Positions 15,394 to 17,294 of a stretch of DNA of 17,294 nt are shown piece after piece. Below the pieces are notes generated by a model, which saw only the letters and a program-made list of their open reading frames with translations, was not told the origin of the DNA and made no database searches. The stretch is taken from NCBI GenBank assembly GCA_903903715.1, contig CAIUZX010000223.1:1-17294 (forward strand). Reading direction: 5' to 3'. A program made the translations under genes and the position numbers. Every line of letters begins with the position of its first letter. The first letter of the stretch is position 1. Source of the DNA: an uncultured Caulobacterales bacterium. GTDB lineage: Bacteria; Pseudomonadota; Alphaproteobacteria; Caulobacterales; Caulobacteraceae.

Positions 15394-15867
15394 CTAGCCA
15401 CGATCTCGCATGAGCCTTGCCTGATCGCGCTTCCAGTCCTTGTCGGCCTCCGAAGCGCGCTTGTCGTGCAGCTTCTTGCCCTTCGCCAGAGCGAGTTCGA
15501 GTTTTGCCCGTCCTTTCTCGTCGAAATATAACTTCACCGGGACAATCGTGCGACCTTCGCGCTGCACGGCCCCAATGAACTTGTTGATCTGTCGGCGGTG
15601 AAGCAGCAGCTTGCGCCCGCGACGGGGCTCGTGGTTGAACCTGTTGGCGCCCGGATACTCAGGAATATAGGCGTTGATCAACACCAGCTCATCGCCTTCG
15701 ACCGCGGCGTAGCTCTCCGCAATGTTGGCGCGTCCAAGCCGTAGCGATTTGACCTCCGAACCCTTCAGCACCAGGCCGGCCTCGATGGAGTCATCCAGAA
15801 AATAGTCAAACTTCGCCCGACGGTTCTCGGCGATCAGCTTGCGGGGCTGGAGCTTGGCTTCGGTCAT
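15394..15867 (-). CDS. smpB: SsrA-binding protein SmpB
   Basis: RNA-binding partner of tmRNA in rescue of stalled ribosomes; in Caulobacter this system is tied to cell-cycle progression. It has 157 residues, the normal size. It shows the N-terminal ENRRAKFDYFLDDSIEAGL, then LKGSEVKSLRLGRANIAESY, and the positively charged tail KGKKLHDKRASEADKDWKRD that enters the decoding centre. It follows dapA by 15 bases on the same strand and is probably co-transcribed. The tmRNA gene itself is not in the window. Confidence 0.97.
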   Translation of the reverse strand: MTEAKLQPRKLIAENRRAKFDYFLDDSIEAGLVLKGSEVKSLRLGRANIAESYAAVEGDELVLINAYIPEYPGANRFNHEPRRGRKLLLHRRQINKFIGAVQREGRTIVPVKLYFDEKGRAKLELALAKGKKLHDKRASEADKDWKRDQARLMRDRG

Positions 15868-15882
15868 GACAATCCGTCGTTC

Positions 15883-16764
15883 CTAAAGACCGGCCGTCCG
15901 CATGGCGTCGCGCACGGCGGGCCGGACGGCGTCGGAACAAGCGGCGAGCGGCAGACGGACGTCCGGGCCGCACAGGCCCAGTTCCGACAGTGCGAATTTC
16001 GTCGGCGCCGGCGACGCGTCGAGAAACAACGCTTTATGTAGTCCGATCAGGCGGTCCTGCCAGTCCAGCGCCTCGGCGAAGTCCCCTCGCAGGGCTGCAT
16101 TCATGAACGTTGCACAGGCCTGCGGCGCGACGTTGCTCGTCACCGAGATGCAACCATGTCCGCCGTGCGCGACATATCCAAGGGTCGTCGGATCATCTCC
16201 CGACAACATGACCCAGTCCTTGCCGCACATCAGTCTCTGCTGGCTGGCGCGAACAAGATCTCCGGTCGCGTCCTTCACACCCACGATGTTCGGGTGGCCA
16301 GATAGGCGCGCCAAGGTGTCGTTGGAAATGTCGCAGGAGGTTCGCGCCGGAACATTGTACACGATCAGCGGCAGCTCGACTGCATCCGCGACAGTCATGT
16401 AGTGACGATACAGGCCTTCCTGACTGGGACGATTGTAATACGGCGTCACCACCAAAGCCGCGTCCGCCCCTACGGATTTGGCGTGGCGAACGAGCGCAAT
16501 GCACTCACTTGTGGCGTTGGAGCCAGCGCCTGCAATGACCGGCACCCTTCCCGCGACACGCGTCACACAGGCTTCGACGACCCGTCGATGCTCGTCATGC
16601 GACAAGGTCGCCGTTTCCCCGGTCGTTCCGACCGGCACAACGCCATGTATGCCTGCAGCGATCTGACGTTCAACGAGAGGAAGAAAGGCCGCCTCATCCA
16701 CAGCCCCGTCACGAAACGGTGTCACCAGAGCAGTTAAGACGCCTTTGAAAAGCGGTTCTGACAT
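15883..16764 (-). CDS. dapA: 4-hydroxy-tetrahydrodipicolinate synthase
   Basis: Condenses pyruvate with aspartate semialdehyde, the first committed step to diaminopimelate (peptidoglycan) and lysine, in the cytoplasm. The 293-residue TIM-barrel enzyme has GTTGETATLSHDEH (T47, T48), YYNRPSQEGLYRHY, Tyr136 and Arg141 in YNVPARTSCDIS, and the Schiff-base Lys164 in VGVKDATGD. All catalytic residues are present and length is normal. The ATG at 16764 has no strong ribosome-binding site. It leads the dapA-smpB pair and is divergent from a lytic transglycosylase-like gene. Confidence 0.97.
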   Translation of the reverse strand: MSEPLFKGVLTALVTPFRDGAVDEAAFLPLVERQIAAGIHGVVPVGTTGETATLSHDEHRRVVEACVTRVAGRVPVIAGAGSNATSECIALVRHAKSVGADAALVVTPYYNRPSQEGLYRHYMTVADAVELPLIVYNVPARTSCDISNDTLARLSGHPNIVGVKDATGDLVRASQQRLMCGKDWVMLSGDDPTTLGYVAHGGHGCISVTSNVAPQACATFMNAALRGDFAEALDWQDRLIGLHKALFLDASPAPTKFALSELGLCGPDVRLPLAACSDAVRPAVRDAMRTAGL

Positions 16765-16929
16765 GTTTGTTCGTTCGCATTAGAATCGCCGCAATGACGC
16801 GGCAGGAAAGGGATCAAGCGAGACGCCTTCGGCGCCTCACACTAATGATCCGAAGCGCTTGCCCGCAATCGCGGTTTCGCGCAACAGAAGTCGTATACGC
16901 GAATTTCCAACCGGAGGGATCAGATCGGC
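16765..16929. promoter_or_regulatory. Divergent intergenic region dapA / lytic transglycosylase-like gene
   Basis: These 165 bases hold no credible gene. A near-perfect hairpin lies at 16820-16838 (GAGACGCC/GGCGCCTC, one mismatch, 3-base loop). One GAATC (GANTC type) lies at about 16782. GGAGGG at 16913-16918 is the ribosome-binding site of the rightward gene. Promoters were not identified with confidence. Confidence 0.35.
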
Positions 16930-17294
16930 ATGAACAGGGATCGCAGACGACTTCCGATCGCTCTCGCCTGCGCCTGCTGCGCCTGGGTGGGAATGTCGAT
17001 GGCGGCCGCCGAACCTGTGCCCTACACGAGCTTGCAGGAGCCGGACGCACCAACGCCGCAACCGGCGCCTGACACCAACGCCCCAGCGCCGATGTTGCCT
17101 CTTTCAGCCGGCGGCGCGAGCCTTGCCGCCTTTCGTGAACTGATGCATGCCGCCAAGACCGGCGATGCGTCGACGGTTTCCGCCGGACTGTCTCGTCTTT
17201 CCAACCCCGCTGAGCGACACGCGGTTCAGTGGGCGTTGATCGACAATGCCGCAACCCGCGTGGATTTCCGGACGCTCGACGCCGCAAGGAAGGA
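16930..17294 (+). CDS. Exported protein, probable lytic transglycosylase N-terminus (partial)
   Basis: The open frame runs off the right edge after 121 codons from the ATG at 16930, preceded by GGAGGG at 11 bases. A signal peptide is clear (RRRLPIALACACCAWVGM, cleavage near A27). It is followed by a Pro-rich linker and the start of a helical region (LAAFRELMHAAKTGDASTVS and ERHAVQWALIDN). Alphaproteobacterial Slt-type lytic transglycosylases begin like this and are often found beside dapA, which is why I suggest that function. The catalytic SLT domain is outside the window, so the call is provisional. Confidence 0.6.
   Translation, partial: MNRDRRRLPIALACACCAWVGMSMAAAEPVPYTSLQEPDAPTPQPAPDTNAPAPMLPLSAGGASLAAFRELMHAAKTGDASTVSAGLSRLSNPAERHAVQWALIDNAATRVDFRTLDAARK

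Noticed and set aside
16820..16838. Hairpin between dapA and the next gene as a terminator
   Set aside because: No T-run follows on either strand and both flanking genes start, rather than end, at this region.

Overview
The window looks like ordinary chromosomal backbone of an alphaproteobacterium, most likely a member of Caulobacterales. Reasons are the GC-rich coding DNA, alphaproteobacterial protein types (a two-subunit glycyl-tRNA synthetase, an ETF-ubiquinone oxidoreductase, a family-4-like uracil-DNA glycosylase with FWRPP in place of KCRPP, a dapA-smpB pair), and a CTAGTGG-ended intergenic inverted repeat carrying GANTC (CcrM) sites like those known from Caulobacter. The order assignment is inference; no rRNA or other marker is present. 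I see no tRNA, rRNA, CRISPR array, prophage or transposase gene.

Layout. 1-2160: glyQ-glyS on the minus strand (glyS runs off the left edge) with a candidate promoter in front of glyQ. 2206-5660: a nitrogen-uptake block, with an OmpL/BBP2-like outer-membrane porin (minus) divergent from a PII protein gene (glnK) and an ammonium channel gene (amtB) on the plus strand. Both arms end in strong intrinsic terminators, and the 303-base shared intergenic region contains several short dyads. 5691-5860: a composite inverted-repeat element whose right end supplies the ispE stop codon. 5857-10232: a minus-strand run of ETF-QO, a TPR lipoprotein and ispE. 10339-12867: a plus-strand uracil-DNA glycosylase and a soluble lytic transglycosylase. 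12879-13388: folK (minus), divergent at only 23 bases from an NYN-domain gene. 14126-15376: a TetA-like MFS transporter. 15394-16764: dapA-smpB on the minus strand. 16930-end: the beginning of what is probably a second lytic transglycosylase, divergent from dapA.

Functions combine translation (glyQS, smpB), nitrogen entry and sensing (porin, GlnK, AmtB), envelope and lysine/peptidoglycan metabolism (dapA, two lytic transglycosylases, isoprenoid ispE), electron transfer from fatty-acid and amino-acid oxidation to the quinone pool (ETF-QO), folate synthesis (folK) and DNA repair (UDG). I did not find a convincing new defence or mobile system. The points most worth a second look are the composite repeat at 5691-5860, the porin/PII/Amt unit with matching Ala-Pro linkers, and the glycosylase lacking two of four expected Fe-S ligands.

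Several starts were moved from the longest open frame: glyQ to 2074, porin to 3466, amtB to 4136, ispE to 6750, ETF-QO to 10232 and UDG to 10339.
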